The position numbers and the translations under genes were made by a program. From UBA7477 sp045602925 (lineage in GTDB: Bacteria > Bacillota > Clostridia > Oscillospirales > Ruminococcaceae), in the NCBI GenBank assembly GCA_045602925.1, contig JAZSCN010000024.1:1-53165 (forward strand): DNA of 53,165 nt. The letters run 5' to 3'. This document shows, in pieces, positions 1 through 6,796 of the stretch (position 1 is its first letter; each line of letters opens with the position of its first letter). Below the pieces are notes generated by a model. It had not been told where the DNA came from. It made no database searches and worked only from the letters and a program-made list of their open reading frames with translations.

Positions 1-25
1 ACAACCTCACACAAAATATATATTA

Positions 26-140
<115 letters not shown>

Positions 141-146
141 ATATAT

Positions 147-222
147 TCCTCCTTAGCTCAGTCGGTAGAGCATGCGGCTGTTAACCGCAGGGTCGTCTGT
201 TCGAGCCAGACAGGGGGAGCCA
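147..222 (+). tRNA. tRNA-Asn (GTT)
   Basis: A 76-nt cloverleaf with acceptor strands TCCTCCT (147-153) and AGGGGGA (212-218), discriminator G219 and an encoded CCA at 220-222. The anticodon arm TGCGG-CTGTTAA-CCGCA gives anticodon GTT, so it reads Asn codons. The T arm contains TTCGAGC. It follows the 5S gene by 6 nt and is probably cotranscribed with the rRNA operon. Confidence 0.97.
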
Positions 223-251
223 ACAAGCATCTGCAATAGCAGGTGCTTTTT
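219..251 (+). repeat. 33-bp direct repeat, copy 1 (tRNA-Asn 3' end plus terminator)
   Basis: These 33 bases, beginning with the GCCA tail of tRNA-Asn and running through the terminator hairpin and five T, are repeated without mismatch at 838-870. The two copies bracket the AT-rich acetyltransferase gene. A duplication of a tRNA 3' end around a foreign-looking gene is the usual footprint of integration at a tRNA gene, but only GCCA of the tRNA itself is included and no integrase is present. Confidence 0.8.
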
Positions 252-252
252 T
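226..252 (+). terminator. Intrinsic terminator of the rRNA/tRNA-Asn transcript
   Basis: AGCATCTGC (226-234) pairs with GCAGGTGCT (239-247) around an AATA loop, with one G-T pair, and is followed by six T. It ends the rRNA operon. Confidence 0.9.
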
Positions 253-258
253 GTTTTC

Positions 259-287
259 TTGAAATGTGTGTAGATGTGTGGTATAAT
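259..287 (+). promoter_or_regulatory. Sigma-A promoter of the acetyltransferase gene
   Basis: TTGAAA at 259-264 and TATAAT at 282-287 with a 17-bp spacer; TG lies just before the -10. This promoter lies inside the longest possible reading frame of the next gene, which excludes the GTG/ATG starts before 337. Confidence 0.75.
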
Positions 288-336
288 TACACACAGAGTA
301 AACAGCTTTATAAATAAGAACAGAAAGAGGTCTTAT

Positions 337-771
337 ATGGTTAGAGAAATCTATGAAAATGAATTAAACGAACTTTTTGAACTGTATTTGCATTTGCACG
401 AAGATGAAGTTCCTGAAATAACTGAATATATTAGAAAAACTTGGAACACAATTATTCAGGATGAAAACCACCATATTATCGTTAAGAAAGTTGATGGTAA
501 AATTGTGGCTTCTTGCGTTTGCGTGATTATTCCGAACCTGACAAGAAGTGTCAGACCGTATGCATTTGTTGAAAATGTAGTTACACATTCCGATTATCGC
601 AACAGAGGATATGCGACAGAGTGTTTGGAGTTTGCAAAGAAGATTGCAATGGGAATGAACTGTTATAAAATGATGTTGCTTACAGGCTCAAAGGACGAAA
701 AAACGCTTCGCTTTTATGGTAACGCAGGGTATAACAGCACAGATAAAACTGCATTTGTTCAATGGCTTTAA
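337..771 (+). CDS. GNAT family N-acetyltransferase
   Basis: A 144-residue single-domain GCN5-related acetyltransferase, predicted to move an acetyl group from acetyl-CoA to an unknown amine. The acetyl-CoA binding motif A is visible as YRNRGYA (residues 87-93), the last three residues replacing the usual GxG/A turn, and the C-terminal FYGNAGY (127-133) matches the family FYxxxGF element. The frame is open from 274, but the start chosen is ATG 337 because AGAAAGAGG precedes it by 6 nt and the promoter at 259-287 lies upstream. Codons are more AT-rich than in the operons downstream and the gene sits between two copies of a 33-bp tRNA-Asn-derived repeat, both hints of acquisition. Substrate unknown. 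Confidence 0.85.
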   Translation: MVREIYENELNELFELYLHLHEDEVPEITEYIRKTWNTIIQDENHHIIVKKVDGKIVASCVCVIIPNLTRSVRPYAFVENVVTHSDYRNRGYATECLEFAKKIAMGMNCYKMMLLTGSKDEKTLRFYGNAGYNSTDKTAFVQWL

Positions 772-837
772 TGAAACGAATTTTGTTTATAGTACTTTTA
801 TTTTTCAATAATCAAGTGATCTATTCCGTCACACCTT

Positions 838-870
838 GCCAACAAGCATCTGCAATAGCAGGTGCTTTTT
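838..870 (+). repeat. 33-bp direct repeat, copy 2
   Basis: Identical to 219-251, including GCCA from the tRNA-Asn 3' end and the terminator hairpin, so it also acts as a terminator for the acetyltransferase gene. Similarity continues only loosely on the right, where both copies are followed within about 40 nt by TGTGGTATAAT, a promoter core. Confidence 0.8.
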
Positions 871-873
871 GTA

Positions 874-901
874 TTGCAAAAAGCAGAAAATGTGGTATAA
901 T
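874..901 (+). promoter_or_regulatory. Promoter of the threonine-rich surface protein gene
   Basis: TTGCAA at 874-879 and TATAAT at 896-901, spacer 16 bp. The start codon is 138 nt further on, leaving an unusually long leader that can fold (942-1015). Confidence 0.65.
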
Positions 902-941
902 ATATATGGCGCTCAAAGGCGTACAAATCAGAGCTTGACGA

Positions 942-1015
942 GATGATTCTAATAGATGATACCATAGTGATAAACGGTAATCCTTATGGTATACCCATAT
1001 TAGCTTAGCATCATC
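942..1015 (+). promoter_or_regulatory. Nested stem structure in a 5' leader
   Basis: Three helices nest in one another: GATGAT (942-947) with ATCATC (1010-1015), CTAATA (949-954) with TATTAG (998-1003), and ATACCATA (959-966) with TATGGTAT (985-992). The closing loop holds GTGATAAACGGTAATCCT. I do not recognise a known riboswitch class; there is no T-run after it, so it is not a terminator. It could be a regulatory leader or simply a stable 5' end. Confidence 0.45.
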
Positions 1016-1039
1016 CGGTAATATAGAGGGGAATCAATA

Positions 1040-1945
1040 ATGCGTTTTTTAAAAAGAATTATATCCGTAGCGGCAGCACTGCTTACACTCTCAATGGCTG
1101 TTTTATATTGTCCTTATACAGTAATGGCTGAGGAAAGCAGTCCACTTGATGTTCGCCTCACCATTGAAACAAAAGAGATAAATATAAAGGATATTCCTGA
1201 GGACGGAAAGGTGTACGTTGAAATATATGTTGATAAAAGCCCGGCATTTTCTGCAATGACTCTCTTTTTTGATGTAGATAATAGACTTGGGCTCCATGAA
1301 TGGCAACCAATCAAAGCTATGGATGGTGTTGAAAATTTGCTTCCGATAGGAATACTAGGAACGGAAGATCGTAAATTCGGTGGCTTCATGGGTGCAAAAA
1401 GAGATACAAAAATAAATCATACCGGTGCCATTGCGTATCTGGTTGTTTTTATCCCCAAGGACGCAAAAGTGGGCGATTTTTATAAGATTAATTTTACCCG
1501 TTACGCTGGTTCTCAATCAATGGCAGTCGCTATAGGAAACAAATTGACAGACAGATATGGCGAAGAATCATTCACTCGGCTAAATAATGGTGGAATTTTA
1601 ATAACAGGTGACGAGCCAACAACAACTACACCGACAAGTACAACAACTACGACTACTACGACAACAACCACCACTACAGAACCAACAACTACTACAACAA
1701 CAACCACAGAGCCGACTACAACCACTACGACTACCACAACTACCCTAGAGAAAACCACAACAACCACCACAACGTCTTCAGAAAAAGCTGAAGAATCGAC
1801 ATCAACAGCTTCGACAACAATAGAGACTGTTGAAGAAGATGACAATAATAGTAAGAATATATGGCTTGTTGTACTTATTATATGTGTGATTGCAGTAGGT
1901 ATTATAATAGTGATTATTATTAAATCAAAATCAAAGAAAAAATAA
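1040..1945 (+). CDS. Exported, membrane-anchored protein with cohesin-like domain and threonine-rich stalk
   Basis: 301 residues. Residues 1-30 form a signal peptide with a likely cut after VMA. Residues about 35-190 are a beta-rich globular domain; segments such as SAMTLFFDVD, GAIAYLVVFIPKDAKVGDFY and the closing NNGGILI resemble the cohesin/CBM-like fold, but the match is by eye. Residues 193-245 are almost pure threonine broken by EP pairs, a stalk type seen in ruminococcal cell-surface and scaffoldin proteins. Residues 274-294 are a membrane helix followed by KSKSKKK, so the protein is probably held in the membrane with the domain outside. RBS AGAGGGGAA at 1025-1033. It may present or bind polysaccharide-degrading enzymes, which is inference. 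Confidence 0.75.
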   Translation: MRFLKRIISVAAALLTLSMAVLYCPYTVMAEESSPLDVRLTIETKEINIKDIPEDGKVYVEIYVDKSPAFSAMTLFFDVDNRLGLHEWQPIKAMDGVENLLPIGILGTEDRKFGGFMGAKRDTKINHTGAIAYLVVFIPKDAKVGDFYKINFTRYAGSQSMAVAIGNKLTDRYGEESFTRLNNGGILITGDEPTTTTPTSTTTTTTTTTTTTTEPTTTTTTTTEPTTTTTTTTTTLEKTTTTTTTSSEKAEESTSTASTTIETVEEDDNNSKNIWLVVLIICVIAVGIIIVIIIKSKSKKK

Positions 1946-1967
1946 AAACAGAAATTCGGTGAGGTCT

Positions 1968-2483
1968 ATGAAATTACTGCACGTTATGGACAGCGACGAC
2001 TATGAGGCTTGCACTAAGCTGGCAGTTCGGCATTCGACAAGGGCTGTTATTATTTCAGAAGGCAAGGTTGCGATGATTCACAGCCTTGAGAATAATTATT
2101 ACAAGTTCCCCGGTGGAGGAATTGAGCCCGGCGAGACTAAAGAGCAGGCGCTTATTCGCGAAACACTTGAAGAAGCAGGCCTTTCGATTATTCCCGAGTC
2201 AATAGAGGAGCTTGGCTATATTCATCGTATTCGCAAGTCGCTAAAGCACGAGGATGAGTGCTTTATCCAGAACAATTACTATTATTTTTGCGATGTCAAG
2301 GACGAGGTGTCACAGCCAAAATATGACGATTACGAGCTCTTGGAGAGATTTGTTCCGGAGTTTGTCGACCCTTATGTCGCACTTATGGAAAATTCGAAAA
2401 TTTCTGAGAGTGACCCTGTTTACTCGATGGCGTACAGGGAAAACTTCATCCTAAAGCTTATAATTGACAGCATGGAGAAGTGA
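1968..2483 (+). CDS. NUDIX hydrolase
   Basis: 171 residues. The Nudix box is complete (residues 50-72: G50, E56, then REtLEEAG at 64-71), the Mg-binding and catalytic helix that hydrolyses nucleoside diphosphates linked to another group. The true substrate cannot be read from the sequence. The C-terminal 60 residues have no motif I recognise. The frame opens at a GTG at 1959, but that GTG is itself part of the GGTGAGG ribosome binding site, so ATG 1968 is used. It starts 22 nt after the surface protein gene and may be cotranscribed with it. Confidence 0.85.
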   Translation: MKLLHVMDSDDYEACTKLAVRHSTRAVIISEGKVAMIHSLENNYYKFPGGGIEPGETKEQALIRETLEEAGLSIIPESIEELGYIHRIRKSLKHEDECFIQNNYYYFCDVKDEVSQPKYDDYELLERFVPEFVDPYVALMENSKISESDPVYSMAYRENFILKLIIDSMEK

Positions 2484-2517
2484 TGAGCCTCTGAATTTCA
2501 AAAATCAAAACATACGA

Positions 2518-2570
2518 AAAGGGTACCGAGCTACAGTACATAGGCTCGATACCCTTGTTTTATTGTTTTT
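2518..2570 (+). terminator. Terminator between convergent transcripts
   Basis: GGGTACCGAGC (2521-2531) pairs with GCTCGATACCC (2544-2554) with one mismatch, followed by TTGTTTTATTGTTTTT. A-rich sequence on the left lets it also work for the minus-strand remnant that ends at 2569. Confidence 0.75.
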
Positions 2571-2682
2571 AGCTTTTGTTCATGAGCATATCGTAGGTTA
2601 CGCCGTATTTTTCTGCGATATCGCGTGCGTAGGATTGTCCCTCAGGCTCGGAGATACTACGGCGAGAAAATAAGCTTTGACA
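2569..2682 (-). pseudogene. C-terminal remnant of an unidentified minus-strand gene
   Basis: On the minus strand an open stretch ends in a stop at 2569-2571 just before a terminator hairpin. Its last residues read SEPEGQSYARDIAEKYG then VTYDMLMNKS, which has the composition of a real amphipathic protein end rather than random frame. Going upstream the frame hits a TAA at 2683-2685, and no start codon with an RBS is present. It therefore looks like the 3' tail of a gene whose rest was lost when the neighbouring surface protein sequence was joined to it at about 2650-2682. I cannot name the family. Confidence 0.5.
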
Positions 2683-4262
2683 TTACCTGCACCGAGAATC
2701 TCACAGAAGGACTTCGTTTTGTAAATGGTACAAACTCTGCACCTACGGAGGATTCGCTTTGGAGCTTTGACGAGCAGACAAACACGCTCACCCTAAAGGA
2801 TGGCTTTGAGCTGTCGGTCGGTAGCTATGTCGGTATTTCGCTTTCAGAAGGCGTGACAATTGTTGTAGAGGGCAATGCAAAAATTGAAAGCTTATCAAAT
2901 TTTGCGATATCGTCATTAGGTGACCTTACGGTAAAGCTAAAGCCGGGCGCTTGCCTAGAGCTTTCGGGCTACGAAGGAATATCTGTCGGTGACGGGAATC
3001 TTACTGTAATCGGCGAGGCTGACGAGGACGGAAATCATCCAACAATCAAGGGTAAGGCGTTCGGTGGTGGCTTGCTTTGTGCCGATAATTCTTCAGAGCA
3101 AGAGGGTAGCGGAGTCCTCACACTCAGCGGATTAAATGTAGATGCCAAGGGGCTTTGCGCAGTTGTAACTGAAGGTGGAGAAATAAACATTACAGATTGT
3201 GATATAACTGCTACTACTGACGACGAGGCGATTATCAATGTCCAAACAAACGGCAACAATCCACCAATATGTGACATTACAATCAAGGACAGCCGTCTTA
3301 ATATTACATCCTATCAAGAAACTATCGAAAACCAGCTCGGTGGCATAGTTATCGAGAATACAAACGCTTATTTAACATCAAGAACAGACACCACACTTTC
3401 AACAGAGGATGTAGGCGATGTTAAAATTAAAAACTCGGCTATCACAGCCAAGGCTGATATGGAATGTATCTGTGTCGAAAACGGCGAGCTGGTGCTGGAA
3501 GATGTCAACCTATCACTTCACGCAGGAGAGGACTGCACAGCTATCCACCTCGAAAACGAAGGAGAGATATTTGTTCCTGGTGTGCTTAATGTGTTTGAGG
3601 AATTGGGTGGCGACTCCTACACAGGTGAGTGGCAGGACAATATGTCGGAAAACGGCGTCGCAATCTTTGTTTGTGAGGAAGGCGAGGGACACGTTGCAAG
3701 AATTATAAGAACAATGCCGACTGCTAATACGTCAGTAAACGTAGTAGAAGGCGTGAAGGAAGCCTATGATAACGGCGAAAAGCTTGAGTTTACGACAATG
3801 GGCGCAGGCGAGGGTGAGCAATATCCTGTTCACGGCTTTGAGAGATTCAAGGCAAGAAAGTGGGAGATTCTCGATACAGAGCTTTCGGGATTTCCGCAGG
3901 ACGGTGGCACGCTCAATTCTGTTGATATTTCAACACTTTTGCATGGCACATACACACTCAGAGTTACTTTTGAAATGCAGAGATTTTCAAATACATACTG
4001 GGGATACTTCAATAATCCGACCGACGAAATGAAGGATATTATCGAGGTAGAATTTACTATTACAGAAGAACCTGCCGATGAACCTGCTGACGAACCTGTA
4101 GACGAGCCAACCGAAGAACCTGCTGATGAACCGTCAGACGAACCAATTGAAGAGCCTGAAACAGACGACGAAAACAAGCCAACAGGCACAACAGCTTCTC
4201 TTGCACTTGCAGGTATCGCTCTTGCAGCAGTAGTAATGGTAGCAACTAAGAAGAGAAAGTAA
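2625..4262 (+). CDS. Cell-surface protein with right-handed repeat region, probably 5'-truncated
   Basis: The frame is open from a GTG at 2625 (545 residues), but the first dozen codons overlap the minus-strand remnant, no RBS precedes the GTG, and there is no signal peptide, although the rest is clearly that of an exported protein. Residues about 70-330 alternate short strands such as GDLTVKL, GNLTVIGEAD, GEINITDCDIT and GDVKIKNSAIT, typical of carbohydrate- or adhesion-type beta-helix proteins. A DEPAEEP-type linker (about residues 480-520) leads to PTGTTASLALAGIAL, a membrane helix and KKRK, resembling a degenerate sortase-type anchor. It is probably a non-exported relic; an upstream start outside the visible frame is not possible without a frameshift. 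Confidence 0.6.
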   Translation: MRRIVPQARRYYGEKISFDITCTENLTEGLRFVNGTNSAPTEDSLWSFDEQTNTLTLKDGFELSVGSYVGISLSEGVTIVVEGNAKIESLSNFAISSLGDLTVKLKPGACLELSGYEGISVGDGNLTVIGEADEDGNHPTIKGKAFGGGLLCADNSSEQEGSGVLTLSGLNVDAKGLCAVVTEGGEINITDCDITATTDDEAIINVQTNGNNPPICDITIKDSRLNITSYQETIENQLGGIVIENTNAYLTSRTDTTLSTEDVGDVKIKNSAITAKADMECICVENGELVLEDVNLSLHAGEDCTAIHLENEGEIFVPGVLNVFEELGGDSYTGEWQDNMSENGVAIFVCEEGEGHVARIIRTMPTANTSVNVVEGVKEAYDNGEKLEFTTMGAGEGEQYPVHGFERFKARKWEILDTELSGFPQDGGTLNSVDISTLLHGTYTLRVTFEMQRFSNTYWGYFNNPTDEMKDIIEVEFTITEEPADEPADEPVDEPTEEPADEPSDEPIEEPETDDENKPTGTTASLALAGIALAAVVMVATKKRK

Positions 4263-4286
4263 CCAGCCAAGCGAGACGCTAGACCA

Positions 4287-4363
4287 GCACGCCCGATTAG
4301 CTTATCGTTAGCCAAAGTGTGCGTGGGCGTGCCTAGATAAATTCCTGCGGAATTTATCCGAAC
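4287..4363 (+). repeat. Structured repeat, copy A
   Basis: Outer stem GCACGCCC (4287-4294) with GGGCGTGC (4325-4332) encloses CGAT/ATCG; a second hairpin GATAAATTCC (4336-4345), loop TGC, GGAATTTATC (4349-4358) is followed by CGAAC. Compared with copies B and C the flanks and the TGC loop are the same while both sides of the second stem are changed so that pairing is kept. A terminator follows at 4434-4460. Confidence 0.65.
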
Positions 4364-4433
4364 CTCGTCTGCTCTTTTGAAGTAAAGAAAGTTTGTCTGT
4401 CGACACGATCGGATGTAATATGAAAACAATGCT

Positions 4434-4460
4434 AGCCCTCACGGTTGTGGGGGCTTTTTG
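4434..4460 (+). terminator. Intrinsic terminator after repeat copy A
   Basis: AGCCCTCAC (4434-4442), loop GGTT, GTGGGGGCT (4447-4455), then five T in all. Nearest upstream gene is the surface protein ending at 4262. Confidence 0.75.
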
Positions 4461-4787
4461 TTGGGCGAGTAGAAAAACGCTAGCACCGATACGGTAAGAA
4501 CAGTTTTTACAGCCTTAAGGAATGGTAGGGCACGACAATCGCTCTCGCTGGTTATGAGGCAGAAACACTCGACAATTCAGTTTGTAAAAACGTAGAGCTC
4601 TAATTTTGTCTGTAAAAGCGAACAAGGAGACTTCGGCAGGGAGCATAGCGACCGTATACCGAAGCGACGCAGTTCTTGACTTCTTGGCACTTCTTTGTCA
4701 AGAAAGAAGTGCACAAAGAGCGTAAAAACTCGACATACCCTTAGGGACATAGATAGGTGGCACACCTGCACCGATACGGCGAAAACA
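4461..4787 (+). other. Non-coding spacer with inverted repeats between repeat copies A and B
   Basis: No supported gene. It holds GCACTTCTTT (4687-4696) pairing with AAAGAAGTGC (4703-4712), CTTCGG/CCGAAG around 4632-4666, and the string CACCGATACGG at about 4482 and again at 4769, the latter directly before copy B. A 64-residue minus-strand frame (4577-4771) has no RBS and lies across these inverted repeats, so it is not called. Confidence 0.55.
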
Positions 4788-4880
4788 GCACGCCCGATAG
4801 CTTATCGTTAACCAAGGTGTGCGTGGGCGTGCCTAGGAATTTTCTGCGAAAATTCCCGAACGTTGCGTGAAATGTGCCCC
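4788..4880 (+). repeat. Structured repeat, copy B
   Basis: Outer stem GCACGCCC (4788-4795) with GGGCGTGC (4825-4832); inner CGATA/TATCG; second hairpin GGAATTTTC (4836-4844), loop TGC, GAAAATTCC (4848-4856). Over about 85 bases it differs from copy C by two substitutions and one indel. Its terminator is at 4913-4935. Confidence 0.7.
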
Positions 4881-4912
4881 CACAAAGGGTGTCAGTAATT
4901 CAAATATAGTAT

Positions 4913-4935
4913 AGCCCCCCTCAAGGGGGGCTTTT
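4913..4935 (+). terminator. Intrinsic terminator after repeat copy B
   Basis: GCCCCCC (4914-4920), loop TCAA, GGGGGGC (4925-4931), then TTTT. Confidence 0.85.
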
Positions 4936-4960
4936 CATTTGAAATGGTTTAGGGCAGAGT

Positions 4961-5048
4961 ACGATAGCTTATCGTTAACCAAGGTGTGTGTGGGCGTGCC
5001 TAGGAATTTTCTGCGAAAATTCCCGAACGTTGCGTAAAATGTGCCCCA
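4961..5048 (+). repeat. Structured repeat, copy C
   Basis: Near-identical to copy B from CGATAGCTTATCG onward, with the same GGAATTTTC-TGC-GAAAATTCC hairpin. The 5' strand of the outer stem (CACGCCC) is missing here, so this copy may be a truncated duplicate. Its terminator is at 5066-5093. Confidence 0.65.
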
Positions 5049-5065
5049 CAAAACTAAAGATAGTA

Positions 5066-5093
5066 TAGCCCCCTTTTTTAAGGGGGCTTGTTT
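5066..5093 (+). terminator. Intrinsic terminator after repeat copy C
   Basis: GCCCCC (5068-5073) pairs with GGGGGC (5082-5087) around a T-rich loop, followed by TTGTTT. The sequence just before it, TAGTATA, is shared with copy B. Confidence 0.7.
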
Positions 5094-5149
5094 GGAACTT
5101 TCTAACGAAATACAACGATTGAAACCCGATTTATTTAGATAAAAAATAC

Positions 5150-5178
5150 TTGCATTTCTTTTTTTGTTGTGATATAAT
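5150..5178 (+). promoter_or_regulatory. Promoter of tRNA-Lys
   Basis: TTGCAT at 5150-5155 and TATAAT at 5173-5178, spacer 17 bp, extended -10 TGA. Confidence 0.8.
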
Positions 5179-5202
5179 ATAAAAGCAGTTTCTGGAAAGA
5201 AC

Positions 5203-5278
5203 GCACCATTAGCTCAGATGGTAGAGCAACTGACTCTTAATCAGTGGGTCCTGGGTTCGAGTCCCCGATGGTGCACCA
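5203..5278 (+). tRNA. tRNA-Lys (CTT)
   Basis: Acceptor strands GCACCAT (5203-5209) and ATGGTGC (5268-5274), discriminator A and encoded CCA at 5276-5278. The anticodon arm ACTGA-CTCTTAA-TCAGT gives anticodon CTT, for the AAG lysine codon. It has its own promoter and terminator, so it is a single-gene transcript. Confidence 0.97.
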
Positions 5279-5308
5279 AGCCTGTATCGAAAGATACAGG
5301 CTTTTTTG
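5279..5308 (+). terminator. Terminator of tRNA-Lys
   Basis: AGCCTGTATC, loop GAAA, GATACAGGCT, then a run of T ending at 5307. Confidence 0.92.
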
Positions 5309-5325
5309 TGTCCCAAAACGCTTTC

Positions 5326-5354
5326 TTGCAAACGGTATTTTCTTGTGATATAAT
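5326..5354 (+). promoter_or_regulatory. Promoter of the macro-domain gene
   Basis: TTGCAA at 5326-5331 and TATAAT at 5349-5354, 17-bp spacer, extended -10 TGA. Confidence 0.8.
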
Positions 5355-5390
5355 AATTTCAATATATAGTTTAGCGAGAGGAGTATATGT

Positions 5391-6356
5391 ATGCCACTAA
5401 AAATAGTAGAAAACGACATTACAAAAATGCGTGTCGACGCCATAGTTAACGCTGCTAACGAGTCGCTGCTCGGTGGCGGAGGGGTTGACGGTGCAATTCA
5501 CGCCGCTGCAGGTGTCGAGCTTTTGGAGAAATGTCGCACTCTCGGTGGTTGTAAGACCGGCAAGGCGAAAATCACGAAGGGTTACAAGCTACCCGCAAAG
5601 TACGTTATTCACACGGTTGGCCCGATATACAAAGATGGAAAGCAGGGTGAGGAAGCTCTTCTTAGGTCCTGCTATTGCGAGTCGCTTTCTCTTGCAAAGC
5701 AAAACGGTTGCAAAACGGTGGCCTTTCCACTCATATCGTCGGGCGTTTATTGTTATCCAAAGGCTGAGGCACTCAATGTAGCAGTAGATACTATAAGCGA
5801 GTTTCTTCTCGAAAACGAAATGCTGGTGTATGTTGTCATTTTTGACAGAGCTTCCTACAAAATAAGTGAGAAGCTTTTCTTTGACATCGAAAGGTATATT
5901 GATGACAACTACGCCATAGAGAACTTTGAATGTATGGCATGCAAAGAGATGGCTTTTGAGGATGCTTGTATGAGCCTTTGTGCCGATGAAGTTCTTGAAG
6001 ACAGGCTCAGAAATCTCGACGAGAGCTTTTCGCAGATGCTTCTTCGCAAGATTGACGAGAAGGGTATGACGGACACTCAGTGCTACAAGAAGGCGAACAT
6101 CGACAGGAAGCTTTTCTCGAAAATCCGTAGTGATGCACAGTACAAGCCTTCAAAACCGACGGCACTTGCTTTTGCGATTTCGCTTGAGCTTTCACTTGAC
6201 GAAACTGAGGAGTTACTCAGGAAAGCCGGGTTTGCACTTTCGCATTCAAACAAGTTCGACGTAATTATCGAGTATTTTATAGTAAGGGGCAACTACAATA
6301 TTTTCGAGATTAATGAGGCACTGTTCGCCTTTGACCAAAGCCTATTAGGAGTGTGA
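5391..6356 (+). CDS. Macro-domain protein with uncharacterised C-terminal domain
   Basis: 321 residues. Residues 1-165 are a macro domain, a fold that binds or hydrolyses ADP-ribose and its derivatives: NAANESLLGGGGVDGAIH (20-37) is the ribose-binding loop with the Asn and GGGVDGAIH that mark active hydrolases, and ISSGVYCYP (115-123) is the diphosphate loop. Residues about 180-321 form a second, helical domain containing DTQCYKKANIDRKLFSKIR, which reads like a helix-turn-helix-like fold. Domain order suggests an ADP-ribose or protein de-ADP-ribosylation enzyme with a partner- or nucleic-acid-binding tail. ATG 5391 follows GAGAGGAG by 7 nt. Four nt separate it from the Spx-like gene, so the two form an operon. 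Confidence 0.88.
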   Translation: MPLKIVENDITKMRVDAIVNAANESLLGGGGVDGAIHAAAGVELLEKCRTLGGCKTGKAKITKGYKLPAKYVIHTVGPIYKDGKQGEEALLRSCYCESLSLAKQNGCKTVAFPLISSGVYCYPKAEALNVAVDTISEFLLENEMLVYVVIFDRASYKISEKLFFDIERYIDDNYAIENFECMACKEMAFEDACMSLCADEVLEDRLRNLDESFSQMLLRKIDEKGMTDTQCYKKANIDRKLFSKIRSDAQYKPSKPTALAFAISLELSLDETEELLRKAGFALSHSNKFDVIIEYFIVRGNYNIFEINEALFAFDQSLLGV

Positions 6357-6360
6357 GGAT

Positions 6361-6717
6361 ATGCTTGAATTTATTTGTTATCCAAAATGTACAACCTGCC
6401 AGAAGGCACAGCGGTGGCTTGATGAAAACGGCATAGAGTACAGGCTTCGCAATATTAAGGAGCAAAATCCGAGCCTCGACGAGCTGACTGTGTGGTATAA
6501 GCAAAGTGGCTTGCCGCTGAAGAAGTTCTTTAATACAAGTGGGCTATTATATAAGTCGCTTGGGATGAAAGACAAGCTTGCAACAATGTCCGAAAGCGAG
6601 ATGCTAAAGGTCCTTTCTACCGACGGTATGCTCGTAAAACGCCCGATTTTAGCAGGAAAAGACTTTGTCCTTTTTGGCTTTAGGGAGTCAGAGTGGGAGA
6701 AAGCTATAGCAAAATAA
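6361..6717 (+). CDS. Spx/ArsC-family thioredoxin-fold protein
   Basis: 118 residues, the normal length of the ArsC/Spx family. It starts YPKCTTCQKAQRWL with Cys10 and Cys13 as a CxxC redox pair, and ends with KRPILAGKDFVLFGF, containing the family RPI element. ArsC reductases use a single N-terminal Cys with later Cys residues, while Spx regulators use CxxC; the CTTC here and the absence of other cysteines favour a Spx-like or generic YffB-type role. RNA polymerase binding cannot be judged by eye. It follows the macro-domain gene after 4 nt with GGAG-type RBS in that gene's end. Confidence 0.8.
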   Translation: MLEFICYPKCTTCQKAQRWLDENGIEYRLRNIKEQNPSLDELTVWYKQSGLPLKKFFNTSGLLYKSLGMKDKLATMSESEMLKVLSTDGMLVKRPILAGKDFVLFGFRESEWEKAIAK

Positions 6718-6755
6718 TTTGTCGCATGTGAAGCGACCACGCCTTCCTTTGCTTG

Positions 6756-6764
6756 TGCTATACT
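6756..6764 (+). promoter_or_regulatory. Extended -10 promoter of the VWA gene
   Basis: TGCTATACT with no good -35 at the right distance. A 5-bp stem GTCGC/GCGAC at 6721-6737 lies just upstream. Confidence 0.5.
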
Positions 6765-6796
6765 AAAGGCACAACAACACAAAGGGAGGCTTTATT

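Noticed and set aside
838..870. Second complete tRNA-Asn gene
   Set aside because: Only GCCA and the terminator are duplicated; no cloverleaf can be formed upstream.
1618..1760. Repetitive ACA/ACC tract considered as a CRISPR or tandem repeat array
   Set aside because: It is in-frame threonine codons with no equal spacers.
1513..1845. A 110-residue minus-strand frame of almost only valine
   Set aside because: It is the complement of the threonine codon run (ACA/ACT) of the surface protein; no RBS and no non-repetitive part.
3830..4429. 199-residue minus-strand frame with SGSSAGSS repeats
   Set aside because: Antisense of the DEPAEEP linker of the surface protein; start lies in intergenic repeats.
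4577..4771. 64-residue minus-strand frame in the repeat region
   Set aside because: No RBS; covers inverted repeats; seems to be dispersed non-coding sequence.
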